DNA from: Spirochaetota bacterium
Lineage (GTDB): Bacteria; Spirochaetota; Spirochaetia; Treponematales; Treponemataceae
Reading direction: 5' to 3'
Assembly: GCA_023443865.1 (NCBI GenBank)
Contig: JAEZST010000022.1
Location: 682,001-746,000, forward strand
DNA: 64,000 nucleotides
In this document: positions 1 to 8,006 of the stretch, piece by piece
How the letters are laid out: each line of letters opens with the position of its first letter
Position numbering within the stretch: the first letter of the stretch is position 1
Program-made: the position numbers and the translations under genes
The notes under the pieces: model-generated
The model's input: only the letters and a program-made list of their open reading frames with translations
Told to the model about the DNA's origin: nothing
Database searches by the model: none

Positions 1-1311
1 GGGAACGGACCCGAGTATCGGGTTCTTCCAGCGCGCGAGCGCCTCGAAGCCGACGCACGATCCCGTTTCGATATCGATTTTCGGCTGGAATACCGCGCGG
101 ATTTCCCGCTCGAACGTCGCCGACTCCATCTGTTCCTGCAACCGCTCTTTCCTGAGGTATTTCTCGTATTCGTCGGTGTTGAACGGCGTGAATCTCGAGC
201 GGCATTCCGGCGTGGCGTGGCGGAGTATGGTATAGGTATTCGCTATCATTCCCCGGATCGTTTCGGCGTCGACGGGACAGGCCACGAGCGAGCCGTAAAA
301 ATCGACGAGCGATTCGCTGTGCATTCCGACCAGCACCGATTCCACCGCGTTTTCGAGCGTCGCCGCTATGTCCGTCGGCGGCGCGTTTACCGTCGGTACA
401 AAGAAGGGAAATACTATGTCATCGTGATCGATCCGGTACGCCTGCAGGGGGATGCGGGATCGAAAACCGTTTTTCGGGGAATTGCGGAGCCGTAGTTCGG
501 CGGTCAAATCGTTGACGAACCGGACGATCCAGTTGACGGTATTCGCGTGCCCCATCCGTTCGCGGAGCTCTTCGAGCCGCGAAAGGCGGATGGCGGCGAG
601 AACGTACAGTTCCTTGTCCCGAACCAGGCTCGCTATGTGAGCGGCCCCGGCGCGCTCAAGTTCAAGCATGTTCGGGAATCCCGTTTCCTGGTCGTTGTAC
701 GCGAGGTTTTCGAGGAAATTCTGCTTTTTCTCAAGGTTTTTACGGAGCTGCGAGTTGACCGAGAGGGTCAGATGCGCGATGAGGATGCTGGGGATGAGTC
801 CGCTCGCGACCGCGAGAACGGTGGTAAACGGAAAGGTTCCCGCGGCAAGCTCTGTGGAGTACGCGAGTTCGGGGAAAAAGACAAAACTTACCAGATACTG
901 TCCGACGATGACCAGTTCCAGGATGAGCACCGGCCAGAGTTTCCGCACGAAAAGGCCGAGAATAAGGAGAAACGGAGGGTAGAACAGGGTCGTCAGGGCG
1001 CCCATCTCGGGCGATCCCGCCTTGAGTACGGTCGCGACGCGAGAAAGGATAAAGTTGGCGATAATGAGCATTACCCCGGCGGGGAGGAGCCACGCCCGTT
1101 CTTTCTTCGTGAGGAAGTATATGGCGACCGCGGCGAGATTGATGAGGATTCCGCCCAGGCGACAGCCGAGGATGACGTTGCCGGTAAAATGGCCGAATAG
1201 GGAAAGGCTCTGTAAAAAAGCCTGCGTTGACGTTGCGGTGAAGATGAGCGCCACTGATATAAAGAGTTTCTTTATAGTCTTATACTCGAAGTCATCCGTG
1301 TACCAAGGCAT
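1..1311 (-). CDS. Membrane protein with degenerate GGDEF and EAL domain (c-di-GMP phosphodiesterase-like), partial
   Basis: The frame is open from an ATG at 1311 to the window edge (437 codons), so the C-terminus is missing. Residues ~12-195 hold about six hydrophobic segments with basic loops and no periplasmic sensor domain. A GGDEF-like region follows, opening with YNDQETGFPN. Its G-G-D/E-E-F signature is absent; the equivalent stretch reads YRIDHDDIVF, so cyclase activity is unlikely. The EAL domain begins around FQPKIDIETG and shows FEALARW, the start of a catalytic EAL core. Whether the metal-binding residues further on are intact cannot be seen. A GAGGAAG ribosome site lies just before the start. 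The gene follows a histidine-kinase remnant by 9 nt, suggesting a former sensor-kinase/EAL operon. Likely role: membrane-anchored c-di-GMP hydrolysis; family certain, activity inferred. Confidence 0.85.
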   Translation of the reverse strand, partial: MPWYTDDFEYKTIKKLFISVALIFTATSTQAFLQSLSLFGHFTGNVILGCRLGGILINLAAVAIYFLTKKERAWLLPAGVMLIIANFILSRVATVLKAGSPEMGALTTLFYPPFLLILGLFVRKLWPVLILELVIVGQYLVSFVFFPELAYSTELAAGTFPFTTVLAVASGLIPSILIAHLTLSVNSQLRKNLEKKQNFLENLAYNDQETGFPNMLELERAGAAHIASLVRDKELYVLAAIRLSRLEELRERMGHANTVNWIVRFVNDLTAELRLRNSPKNGFRSRIPLQAYRIDHDDIVFPFFVPTVNAPPTDIAATLENAVESVLVGMHSESLVDFYGSLVACPVDAETIRGMIANTYTILRHATPECRSRFTPFNTDEYEKYLRKERLQEQMESATFEREIRAVFQPKIDIETGSCVGFEALARWKNPILGSVP

Positions 1312-1320
1312 TGCGCTTCC

Positions 1321-1530
1321 TCACTTTCCCCAGTGTAATGGAAGTACGGGTAATGTGCAATTTTGCCGCCCGTTAGGCCGTAGGCGGTAAGCGAACCCGT
1401 CGGGCGAAGCCAGAAAAACGCGCGTCCCAAAGCCGTGATTGTTGCCCTTATTGCTTACCGGCATGCCGTTCTTGCCGAACTCGACCGGAGCGGCGCAGGG
1501 ATTCCGAACGAAAAGCGCGATAGCTCCCGC
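1321..1530 (-). pseudogene. Remnant of GHKL-type sensor histidine kinase (C-terminal ATPase end only)
   Basis: Reading the minus strand from ~1530 to the stop at 1321 gives a stretch containing VRNPCAAPVEF, a G-x-P-V-S-N-K segment and NHGFGTR. This is the pattern of the N/G-box end of a GHKL (AgrC/NatK-like) ATPase domain: conserved Asn-Pro, then G-hP-x-S, then HG-x-G-T. It ends in LPVLPLHWGK. The rest of the kinase (membrane domain, H-box and first half of the ATPase) is absent. Upstream, the frame runs into the end of the nucleoside hydrolase gene and a hairpin. The fragment lacks its own start and ribosome site. Its stop is 9 nt from the EAL gene, as expected of the old upstream member of that operon. 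Could be expressed only by accident. Fairly confident of the homology, less so of the exact 5' break. Confidence 0.55.
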
Positions 1531-1563
1531 GTTCGGTCGATCGAACGCGGGCGATTTTTTTTT
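1526..1563. terminator. Strong hairpin with T9 run
   Basis: Perfect 10-bp inverted repeat (CCCGCGTTCG at 1526-1535 and its complement at 1542-1551, 6-nt loop) followed on the plus strand by nine T at 1555-1563. The A9 side overlaps the stop codon of the nucleoside hydrolase on the minus strand, so the element sits exactly at the 3' end of the minus-strand accessory array. The T run is oriented for plus-strand transcripts, but a hairpin at the very end of a gene may also work in the other direction. No plus-strand gene feeds into it. Confidence 0.7.
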
Positions 1564-2470
1564 ATTTGCCGCCGCTTCTTTGAAACAAGGCGAGTTTCGC
1601 GTAAAAATCCTCAAGGATGAAGCGGGAATCCACGTACCTGTACGCCCGTATCGCGTGTTCGTTTCGCCCCGCGTATTTCATGTCGCCGTCGATAATCGGG
1701 GCCGGGACCGTATCATAATGGAAGTCGTGGCTATCCATCAGTAAGCCAACCGCCGCCGAGTCGCCCAGGCACCAGCTTTCCCCGCTCGGCCAGGAAGGAT
1801 TATTCCCGTACTGTTCGTTTACCGCGAGGAGCTGGTCAACCAGGTACCTGCCGATTCGACCCTTATCGGCGACCCTCGCTTCCAGCTCGGCCACGCTTAC
1901 CAGGACCAGCGAGTACACGTTCCGGGGAACCTGCCACAGGTCAATGCCCGAGGCGAACACCTCGTTGGCGGCCTCGATATCGTTTAGGAGATTGTATTCC
2001 CAGCCGCCGTCGGGATAGGCGCCTCCGCCTATCCACACGACGGTTACCCTTTGGCCTACGATATCCGGCCGCTTGCGGATGGCGAGGGCCATATCGGTCA
2101 AGGGTCCCATGAATACGCAGAATAGCCGTTTGGGATCGTCCCTGAACGCCTGAGCGATAATGAAGTCGCTCCCCTCCGAATCGTCGCCGATGCGGTTTAC
2201 CGCGGCCGTTGCCCCTTTCAGGACCGGAACGTCCCTGTCCATCATCGCGAGAAGCTTTTTGATCTCGCCGTAACTGTCCTGCATGGACGTCGGCGATTTG
2301 TCGCTGCCGAAATGGGAAGCCACGAAGCCCTCGATGCCGAACTTTGGGGTCAGAAGGGCATGAACGATGGCGTATTGGTCGTCCGCCTCGTTTTTCGCGT
2401 CGGTATTGACGATGAGCCGTATCCGTTTCGCTTCCGGTACGGAAAAACCCGCCGGGAATTGAGTAGTCAT
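1562..2470 (-). CDS. Inosine/uridine-preferring nucleoside hydrolase-like protein
   Basis: 302 aa. Near the N-terminus the segment NTDAKNEADDQYAI matches the calcium-binding D-T-D-x3-D-D motif of nucleoside hydrolases, with Asn-Thr-Asp in place of Asp-Thr-Asp. MGPLTDMA and a W-I-G-G-G-A segment correspond to the conserved MGPLTN and GG regions. Expected reaction: hydrolysis of the N-glycosidic bond of a nucleoside or related ribosyl compound, in the cytosol. No signal peptide. The ATG at 2470 has AAGGAG 6 nt upstream. It is the last gene of the co-directional array and ends in the hairpin at 1526-1563. The departures from the canonical metal motif leave the substrate open; some relatives act on other ribosides. 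Confidence 0.75.
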   Translation of the reverse strand: MTTQFPAGFSVPEAKRIRLIVNTDAKNEADDQYAIVHALLTPKFGIEGFVASHFGSDKSPTSMQDSYGEIKKLLAMMDRDVPVLKGATAAVNRIGDDSEGSDFIIAQAFRDDPKRLFCVFMGPLTDMALAIRKRPDIVGQRVTVVWIGGGAYPDGGWEYNLLNDIEAANEVFASGIDLWQVPRNVYSLVLVSVAELEARVADKGRIGRYLVDQLLAVNEQYGNNPSWPSGESWCLGDSAAVGLLMDSHDFHYDTVPAPIIDGDMKYAGRNEHAIRAYRYVDSRFILEDFYAKLALFQRSGGK

Positions 2471-2493
2471 TCGTTCTCCTTACGCTTCTTTAA

Positions 2494-3060
2494 CTATCCC
2501 CGCGCCATTTCCCGGAGATTGTCCATAAGGCGGTCAATGGTCTGAAGACCGAGCCGGTCCTCCAGTGTCGCGCCGACGACTGTTCCCCCCGCGTGGCTAT
2601 AGGGAAAGCCGTCGTTTATCACCTTGAAATTTTGCTGCAGCAAAAAGGTATGGATGTTTTGCAGTGTCGTTTCCTGGCCCCCGTTCCTGAACCCGCCGCA
2701 CGCGATCCCGCATCCGATCTTGCCCGACAACTGCGGCCGCTGTTCGTAACTCGGCCGAAAGAGAACGCAGCGATCCATCATGACCTTCGTCTGCCCGGAA
2801 ACCATGCCCATGTACACGGGCGAGGCGAGGACCAGGGCGTCGCACCACCGCATCGCCTCGTACACCTCGGCCATATCGTCGTCGAAGACGCACGTATGGC
2901 TTTCCGCGCAGGCAAAACAGCCGGCGCATGGATTGATTTTTTTGCCGCTCAGGCCTATATACCGCGTCTCGTCGCTTTCCGCCCTGGCAAGGGCGTACCG
3001 TACCGCGCGAGCGGTGTTTCCGTCCGCGTGGGGGCTTCCCGAAATTCCCAATATCTTCAC
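2494..3060 (-). CDS. Flavodoxin-like NAD(P)H-dependent FMN reductase / iron-sulfur flavoprotein family
   Basis: 188 aa. Starts with KILGISGSP and HADGNT, the FMN-phosphate-binding loop of the flavodoxin-like reductase family. The segment NPCAGCFAC with a later Cys gives a C-x2-C-x2-C cluster pattern typical of the multimeric flavodoxin/iron-sulfur-flavoprotein group. LASPVYMGMVSGQTK is the usual second FMN loop and SPVY signature. Chosen start: GTG at 3060, which has AAGGA 9 nt upstream. A TTG 9 nt earlier would lie directly on that ribosome site. It directly follows the EreA/ChaN-like lipoprotein gene (stop 3062). Soluble; electron partner and substrate unknown. Confidence 0.75.
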   Translation of the reverse strand: MKILGISGSPHADGNTARAVRYALARAESDETRYIGLSGKKINPCAGCFACAESHTCVFDDDMAEVYEAMRWCDALVLASPVYMGMVSGQTKVMMDRCVLFRPSYEQRPQLSGKIGCGIACGGFRNGGQETTLQNIHTFLLQQNFKVINDGFPYSHAGGTVVGATLEDRLGLQTIDRLMDNLREMARG

Positions 3061-3061
3061 G

Positions 3062-4144
3062 TCAATCAATCCTTATCCGCATGGTAATCGGCTCACCGTT
3101 GCGGGTATCGCCGTCGTTTCGGTAATAGTGCCGCTGCGTGCTCCCGTCCATTCCCGTGTAGTCGATAACGTACACCTCGCGCGGGCCCAATTGCATGGGG
3201 TAGTTGTCGAACGGCAAATAGTCCGGGATTTTTTTATTGTCTTTCAGGGCTTCGTACGCGCCCTCCAGCCGCCAGAATTCCCGGTAGGAAAAATCGCGAA
3301 AGCCATACAGGGGCTGTTTGCCGAAATAATTCGCGGGGTATTCCCCGTCTCCCGCCTTGATCGTATCCACGCGAAGGGGCGTCGTCGGCTTCGTCAGGTA
3401 GCGTAAATCCGTCGAGGAAATGGCGGCATTGAAGACGGTTCGCAATTGATTCGCCATGCACGGGATTTGACCGGTATAGTCGAGATTGTAAAGCCCGACG
3501 TGCGCCGAACCGTAGAAACCCACGATACATGAATCCTGAATTCCCTCGGCTTCCCGGAGAAAATTCGCTACCATCGCGTTTTCGCGGTAGAGCGGGTCCC
3601 TTTCCCGGTAGTATTCCGCGCCCTGCGCGACCGTTTCCTTCGCCAGTCGGTACCGCTCGGAATCCGCCAGGCCCTGCGCCTCCAAATCGAGCAGGAAACG
3701 CGCTCCGGTGCTCGCGTATTGATGCCCCACGTCGGTGCCGTGAAATACCGTCTCCGGGCATTCCCTCTTTATCGTTTTGTAAAACGCGTACGTATCGGGA
3801 TTATGGGCGCTCGTGCCTTCCCAATCGGCGAATATGGCGTCAAGAATCGCGTCATTGGGGGCCTTCATCCACGTATTCAGGTATTCGGCGGTGTAATACG
3901 GCAACTCGATGAATAAAGACCGGTTTCCCCTTTCGTAATACCCGATCCATATCTCGATTTCCTTATCGAGTATCTCCTTTACGGCATGGGTTTCGCCGTA
4001 CAATTGCACCGTCCCCGCATAGGTCGTTTCCCGGGCGCGGCGCGGCGCGGCGTCGCGCCCGGCCGCATTATTCGGGCTTGAGGAGCAGGCGCTCAGCGCC
4101 AGGGCCAGAGCCAGCGGTACTGTCAATCGGTATGTGGTTCGCAT
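3062..4144 (-). CDS. Lipoprotein with EreA/ChaN/TraB-like domain
   Basis: 360 aa. Signal peptide with lipobox L-S-A-C near residue 20, so probably membrane-anchored outside the cytoplasm. After a short linker comes QLYGETHAVKEIL, then a second histidine segment GFYGSAHVGLYNL. A G-E-T-H motif paired with a later G-x-x-H is the signature of the EreA/ChaN/TraB/TIKI superfamily, whose members are esterases, haem-binding or protease-like proteins. An RxxD/E-rich middle region (residues ~60-200) is mostly helical. Start chosen at ATG 4144 (GAGG upstream) over ATG 4162, which has no ribosome site. Specific activity cannot be assigned. The C-terminal ~120 residues are not recognised. Confidence 0.65.
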   Translation of the reverse strand: MRTTYRLTVPLALALALSACSSSPNNAAGRDAAPRRARETTYAGTVQLYGETHAVKEILDKEIEIWIGYYERGNRSLFIELPYYTAEYLNTWMKAPNDAILDAIFADWEGTSAHNPDTYAFYKTIKRECPETVFHGTDVGHQYASTGARFLLDLEAQGLADSERYRLAKETVAQGAEYYRERDPLYRENAMVANFLREAEGIQDSCIVGFYGSAHVGLYNLDYTGQIPCMANQLRTVFNAAISSTDLRYLTKPTTPLRVDTIKAGDGEYPANYFGKQPLYGFRDFSYREFWRLEGAYEALKDNKKIPDYLPFDNYPMQLGPREVYVIDYTGMDGSTQRHYYRNDGDTRNGEPITMRIRID

Positions 4145-4186
4145 GCGATGGATTCCTCTCATGTGTTTTACGGCGAGTCGCGTGCC

Positions 4187-4855
4187 CTAGACGGATTCGG
4201 ACAGGTTTGCCCGGACAAAGGCCGCAACGCAGTGGCTGTCGGGGAACATCTCTTTTAATGCCATGAATCGCGCGCGGAATCGGTCAGAATCCACGTTGAA
4301 TTCCGATAATCGATAACCGGCATAATTATTCGAATACGCCGCGAATAGGTCGTTTACCCGCATCAGCGCGCCCCCAACCCGTTCGTAGTTTTCCCGTTTC
4401 AGGTATTGGTACAACGCGTGCTGTACCGGATGGATAACCGTGTCCATGAGCATATAGCGCCACATGGCCATAGAAAAGCCCGTATCGAATGAATCGGAGT
4501 TTACGTCCTCTTCCGAATAGGCTGCGATAATCCTGATATAGCCTCCGAGGGAATCGAGGTATCGCGATTCAATGCCCGGTCTCGAGGCGCCCCGGAACGA
4601 ATCGAATATTCGGGCGTTGATTTCATCCAGGGTCGTAACGCCCTGGTATTCTTGGCTTTGCTTCGTGCCGAACTTGAGGCTTGAAAGCTTGTCTATCGAA
4701 TAGTTCATCCAGCCGACGACGTGGCCAACGACGTCGGTATCGCTCCAGTCCTCATACGTTCCCGGACCTTCCCCGCGCGTATCGTCATGGTTGATGAAAT
4801 CGCGAATTACTCCCGTCCCGTTCAGGATCATGTCCACTAGCTCGTTTCGAGTCAT
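4187..4855 (-). CDS. DinB/ClbS-like four-helix-bundle protein
   Basis: 222 aa, soluble. The N-terminal segment W-S-D-T-D-V-V-G-H-V-V-G-W resembles the W-s-x-x-D-v-l-x-H-x-x-x-W motif of the DinB/DUF1706 (ClbS/DfsB) superfamily. A later HPVQHAL supplies further His residues that could complete a metal site. Functions in this superfamily range from bacillithiol or mycothiol transferases to ClbS-type cyclopropane hydrolase; nothing here decides. ATG at 4855 has AAGGA 8 nt upstream. A TATAAT hexamer at 4894-4899 (minus strand) could serve as its -10. Sits in the accessory array between the lipoprotein and the small exported protein. Confidence 0.5.
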   Translation of the reverse strand: MTRNELVDMILNGTGVIRDFINHDDTRGEGPGTYEDWSDTDVVGHVVGWMNYSIDKLSSLKFGTKQSQEYQGVTTLDEINARIFDSFRGASRPGIESRYLDSLGGYIRIIAAYSEEDVNSDSFDTGFSMAMWRYMLMDTVIHPVQHALYQYLKRENYERVGGALMRVNDLFAAYSNNYAGYRLSEFNVDSDRFRARFMALKEMFPDSHCVAAFVRANLSESV

Positions 4856-4904
4856 CGTCTCATTCCTTATTTTTTGGGGATCCCGCGCATATTATTATAG
4901 AAGG

Positions 4905-4936
4905 AAGGGGCTATCCGCTTACGCAGACAGCCCCTT
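4905..4936 (-). terminator. Hairpin after small exported-protein gene
   Basis: Inverted repeat AAGGGGCT (4905-4912) / AGCCCCTT (4929-4936), with partial pairing inside the loop, 4 nt past the stop of the gene ending at 4940. On the minus strand it is followed by CCTTCTATAA, a poor U-run, so termination efficiency is uncertain. Confidence 0.5.
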
Positions 4937-4939
4937 TCG

Positions 4940-5368
4940 TTAATCGAGTACGGTTACGGCCTTTAAGATCCTTCGCTCCGGCAGCGCGGTTCCGTTGGCC
5001 AATGTGAGAGATTTTAGACGCACGATCGCGCTGAGGCGAACGCGCCGTTGCTCATAGGCCTGAACGGCCTCCCGGGATTCTTCGTCGATATACCAGTCGT
5101 TTCCCGAATCGTCGGTTATCACTAATTCTGGAAACGGTTCGCTGCCTACCAGCCGTATCTTGCCCCATACCTCGACGGTTTGCCCATCGACTACGTTGCC
5201 TAAACCGTCCTTCGAGGACGTTTCCGCGACGGCGGCGGGGGTTTGTACCGCGGGCGTTGGGGGAATCTCTTCCCTTTTTTTTGAGTCCTTTTTTCCGCCG
5301 GCGAACGTGAACGAACAAACTAGCAGAAGGCCGAGACCCAAAAGGGGAATCTTTCGCCATCCCGTCAT
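4940..5368 (-). CDS. Small exported protein of unknown function
   Basis: 142 aa. Signal peptide with hydrophobic core LLGLGLLLVCSF followed by FAGGKKDSKK, the A-G-G-K type cleavage region common in Treponema exported proteins. A Pro/Ala/Thr-rich linker (~35-60) leads to an ~80-residue C-terminal domain with alternating hydrophobic residues (TVEVWGKIRLVG, RRVRLSAIVRLKS), which looks like a small OB-type beta barrel. That fold is inference. Start chosen at ATG 5368, which overlaps the stop of the metallopeptidase gene as ATGA, implying translational coupling. Its product may therefore act with that peptidase outside the cell. Confidence 0.65.
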   Translation of the reverse strand: MTGWRKIPLLGLGLLLVCSFTFAGGKKDSKKREEIPPTPAVQTPAAVAETSSKDGLGNVVDGQTVEVWGKIRLVGSEPFPELVITDDSGNDWYIDEESREAVQAYEQRRVRLSAIVRLKSLTLANGTALPERRILKAVTVLD

Positions 5369-7269
5369 TTCAATCCTCTCGACCATTCTTGTTTCGATAG
5401 GGGCTTTAGCGCTTTATTCGCGCCCGTAACGGGATTGCGAGCGGTTCCGTCCGGATTGAACTGAACGTCAACCTTCATGTTCGTCGGAAGCGGTCCGGGC
5501 GTTACGGACGAGACGAAACTCGATCCGGCGGGCATTCCCGCGCTTGCAGCGAATCCCGATTCATAAGTGGCGGTATTGTCCGGATTGGCGTTGAATATCA
5601 TGCATACCTGACCGCTATAGGGAGCCGTATCGTCGACCTGGAAGGTAGAAATGCTCAACCCGCGATAACGCATATTTTCGCCGCTTCCGGCCGGGGGCGT
5701 ATAGGAAGAATCCGATTCCTGTTCGTTAAGCATCGAGCCAATCGCCTCCCCGGGGAAAAGATTGATCGCTAAATCGCCCTGTGGTACGAAAACACGACGC
5801 GACAAATCCTTGATGATACCCTTATACCCGAGTAAGCCAGAAGGTCGGTAATACACGTTCGCGACAAGCCAGGTACTTAAGAGCGTTTCCCAGTTCGATA
5901 GGGAAGAGTCGATTCGCCTGGTAGCCGCCTCTGTTACCGCGCGATAATCCCGGTAATCCGATGAAAGAATCTCTTTATATATGCCCGTTCCGTTTGAGGC
6001 TTGGATTCGTAGCCACTGGAAGAAGAGGTACACGGTCGCGTAATTATCCAATACGGTATTAGGATAGTAATACTCCCAATATCCGTTCCAGACATAGAAG
6101 TTATTTCCGTTTATAAGGGATCCATAGGGATCGCTATTGTAATAATTAATGCGTGAATCGCTTAAGGTACCGGTATAAACGTACTCGGCGCCGGCGGAAA
6201 GCCCCTCGTTTATCCAAAGATCCTGGGCGGTATCCGTTTTCGCGACCGTATTCGAGAAATTGATCAGGTGCTGAAATTCATGCGCGACGGTATCGTAAAA
6301 ATCGTCCGAGCCTGCCTCTTGGGGATACGTATCCAAAAAGAGCATATCCGATTCGTTTGAGTGCTCCTGATCGGCTACCGAATACATGTGGGCGTTCTGG
6401 AAGAAGCCGCCGATGTAACTCCCCCCCGAAACGTATCCGTCCCGAATGTTCAAGAGTAGGAGCGTCACTTTGCCGTCCTCGTTGACGTCAAGCGGGCTAC
6501 CGAAATTATCGGTGATTTTCCCGTAAATATTCGCGTCGAATTCCGCGGCAATTTCCCTGGCCAGATCGCCGGTGACCGAGGCGCCCGGCTCCACGTATAC
6601 CTTTACGTTGTTGCCCGTCGCCCATAAACCCGCATCCACGGTATACCAACTATTGTCCGTCAGGTTCATGACGTTAAAAGTCCGTCCCCATTGGGCATAG
6701 AGGGCCATATCTCCGGTGACCGTAATTTCCTCGCCGGAGCGGTATGCCGCTCCCGTACCCGCCGCTACCGTATTCCAATCGTCAAATACGCTCGGGGTTT
6801 TCGACAAATTGCCGGAATTTCCCATTATCACGGCCTTTTGGCCCGAAATGTATTGGCATGCGTCTACCGGGGCCGTCCCAGACGTGGCTTGATTCGTGTA
6901 ATAGCTTATCGTGTACGTCGGTGTGGCGTCCGCGATCCATCGTGCGTATAGCGTCGTATTGTCGGTAATGACAAAGGTTGAACCCGGCAGGTATGCGGTA
7001 CCGGTTCCCGAAGCCGAAAGCGACCAACCGTTAAATTTATATCCGGTTTTGGCGAGATGTCCGGGGTTGCCGGGGATCGTGACTCCGGCGTTGCCGAGGT
7101 AGGCGGTCGTATCCACGGGCTCGTCTCCGGACGTTTGCTCATTGCCGTCGAACGTGATCGAATACGTTGGAGGCGGCGGGCCCGGCGGGGTCGAATCCGT
7201 TGGTGACGGACAGCCTAATAGGGCAAGAATGAAGCCAGAAACGAGCAAGGCCTTAATCGCGATTTTCAT
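5365..7269 (-). CDS. Lipoprotein metallopeptidase (M30/hyicolysin-like) with two Listeria-Bacteroides-type repeats
   Basis: 634 aa. Lipobox L-L-G-C with Cys20, then a Pro-rich linker. Residues ~36-112 and ~119-196 are two beta-grasp repeats (YSITFDGN..., GYKFNGWS..., TLYARW), the InlB-B/Flg_new type found in surface proteins. The catalytic part has HEFQH at 330-334, and NEGLS supplying Glu356, the usual downstream region of H-E-x-x-H peptidases. The spacing resembles peptidase family M30. A calcium-like loop DVNEDGKV is at ~261-268. Expected to be a surface-exposed zinc protease. An extended -10 (TG-A-TATAAT) lies at 7302-7310. It overlaps the next gene by ATGA. Substrate unknown. Confidence 0.75.
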   Translation of the reverse strand: MKIAIKALLVSGFILALLGCPSPTDSTPPGPPPPTYSITFDGNEQTSGDEPVDTTAYLGNAGVTIPGNPGHLAKTGYKFNGWSLSASGTGTAYLPGSTFVITDNTTLYARWIADATPTYTISYYTNQATSGTAPVDACQYISGQKAVIMGNSGNLSKTPSVFDDWNTVAAGTGAAYRSGEEITVTGDMALYAQWGRTFNVMNLTDNSWYTVDAGLWATGNNVKVYVEPGASVTGDLAREIAAEFDANIYGKITDNFGSPLDVNEDGKVTLLLLNIRDGYVSGGSYIGGFFQNAHMYSVADQEHSNESDMLFLDTYPQEAGSDDFYDTVAHEFQHLINFSNTVAKTDTAQDLWINEGLSAGAEYVYTGTLSDSRINYYNSDPYGSLINGNNFYVWNGYWEYYYPNTVLDNYATVYLFFQWLRIQASNGTGIYKEILSSDYRDYRAVTEAATRRIDSSLSNWETLLSTWLVANVYYRPSGLLGYKGIIKDLSRRVFVPQGDLAINLFPGEAIGSMLNEQESDSSYTPPAGSGENMRYRGLSISTFQVDDTAPYSGQVCMIFNANPDNTATYESGFAASAGMPAGSSFVSSVTPGPLPTNMKVDVQFNPDGTARNPVTGANKALKPLSKQEWSRGLK

Positions 7270-7301
7270 ATTACCTTCCTTTTGTGATTGGTATTACACG
7301 C

Positions 7302-7310
7302 ATTATATCA
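7302..7310 (-). promoter_or_regulatory. Extended -10 promoter of metallopeptidase gene
   Basis: Minus-strand TGATATAAT, a perfect TATAAT at 7302-7307 preceded by the TGn extension, 33-41 nt upstream of the ATG at 7269. TTTCTT 17 nt further upstream is a weak -35. It indicates that the array has at least one internal promoter. Confidence 0.55.
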
Positions 7311-7352
7311 CGTTTATGGTATCAAAGAAACGAGTATGCGCATCCTCTTTCC

Positions 7353-8006
7353 CTACAGCGCGAGAGCGATGCCCAGAAAGTCGTTAATGCCGGTCATGAC
7401 CCTTTTGAGGTTGTCTATGGACGATTCTATCTCGTTGCCGACCTCAAAACTGTGGCCGGCGTTTTCTATCTCGAGGACGGCGACGTTTCGTTCCGTCTTT
7501 ATTCTCGGAAACGAGCGCCGGAGCATGACCGGATCCTCGGTGCCGTAGACGATTAAGGAAGGAATATCCTTGGCGATCAGGAGCCCCTGCAGTTCGTCGA
7601 AGGCGACTATCGGCGTCTGGAAAATCAGGATATCGCCGTTCGATACGTACCCGCCTTTTATCTGATTGTAGAGGAGGGCGGTTCCCAGGGACTTCGCGAT
7701 AAAAATACGTTTCTTGAACTTTTTCGTCTTTTTCTTTACGTATTCGCCGATTAATTCCGAGTCGATATCGATCCATTTCGTCCTGGTTTCCGGGTCGGAT
7801 TTCATGAACTCCATATTATCGCCGTATCGCAGGTCCACCCCGAAATAGTGAATCCTTCTCTCCGCGAAAATGGGATGCAGGTAGAAAAGCGAGGGGGCGG
7901 ATAGTGTATAGCCCTGACCCGGATACACGATCCCGACCAGCCCGTCGAAATCGTTTTCTTCCCGAACCGCTATTTCTACGTTGTCGTATCCCCGTATCGC
8001 GGTCAT
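7353..8006 (-). CDS. Small alpha/beta hydrolase-like protein
   Basis: 217 aa, no signal peptide. GLVGIVYPGQGYTLSAP resembles the first beta strand and oxyanion region of alpha/beta hydrolases (P-G-x-G-Y). IAKSLGTALL would be the nucleophile elbow in G-x-S-x-G position, but reads A-K-S-L-G. SLIVYGTEDPVM gives the acid-bearing strand (G-T-x-D), and IENAGHSFE supplies the His. Similar to the dienelactone-hydrolase/KANL3-like group. Start at ATG 8006: AAGGAG is 6-7 nt upstream, and the ATG overlaps the stop of the FGE-like lipoprotein gene as ATGA. Translational coupling to that gene suggests a shared task, not identified. Confidence 0.6.
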   Translation of the reverse strand: MTAIRGYDNVEIAVREENDFDGLVGIVYPGQGYTLSAPSLFYLHPIFAERRIHYFGVDLRYGDNMEFMKSDPETRTKWIDIDSELIGEYVKKKTKKFKKRIFIAKSLGTALLYNQIKGGYVSNGDILIFQTPIVAFDELQGLLIAKDIPSLIVYGTEDPVMLRRSFPRIKTERNVAVLEIENAGHSFEVGNEIESSIDNLKRVMTGINDFLGIALAL

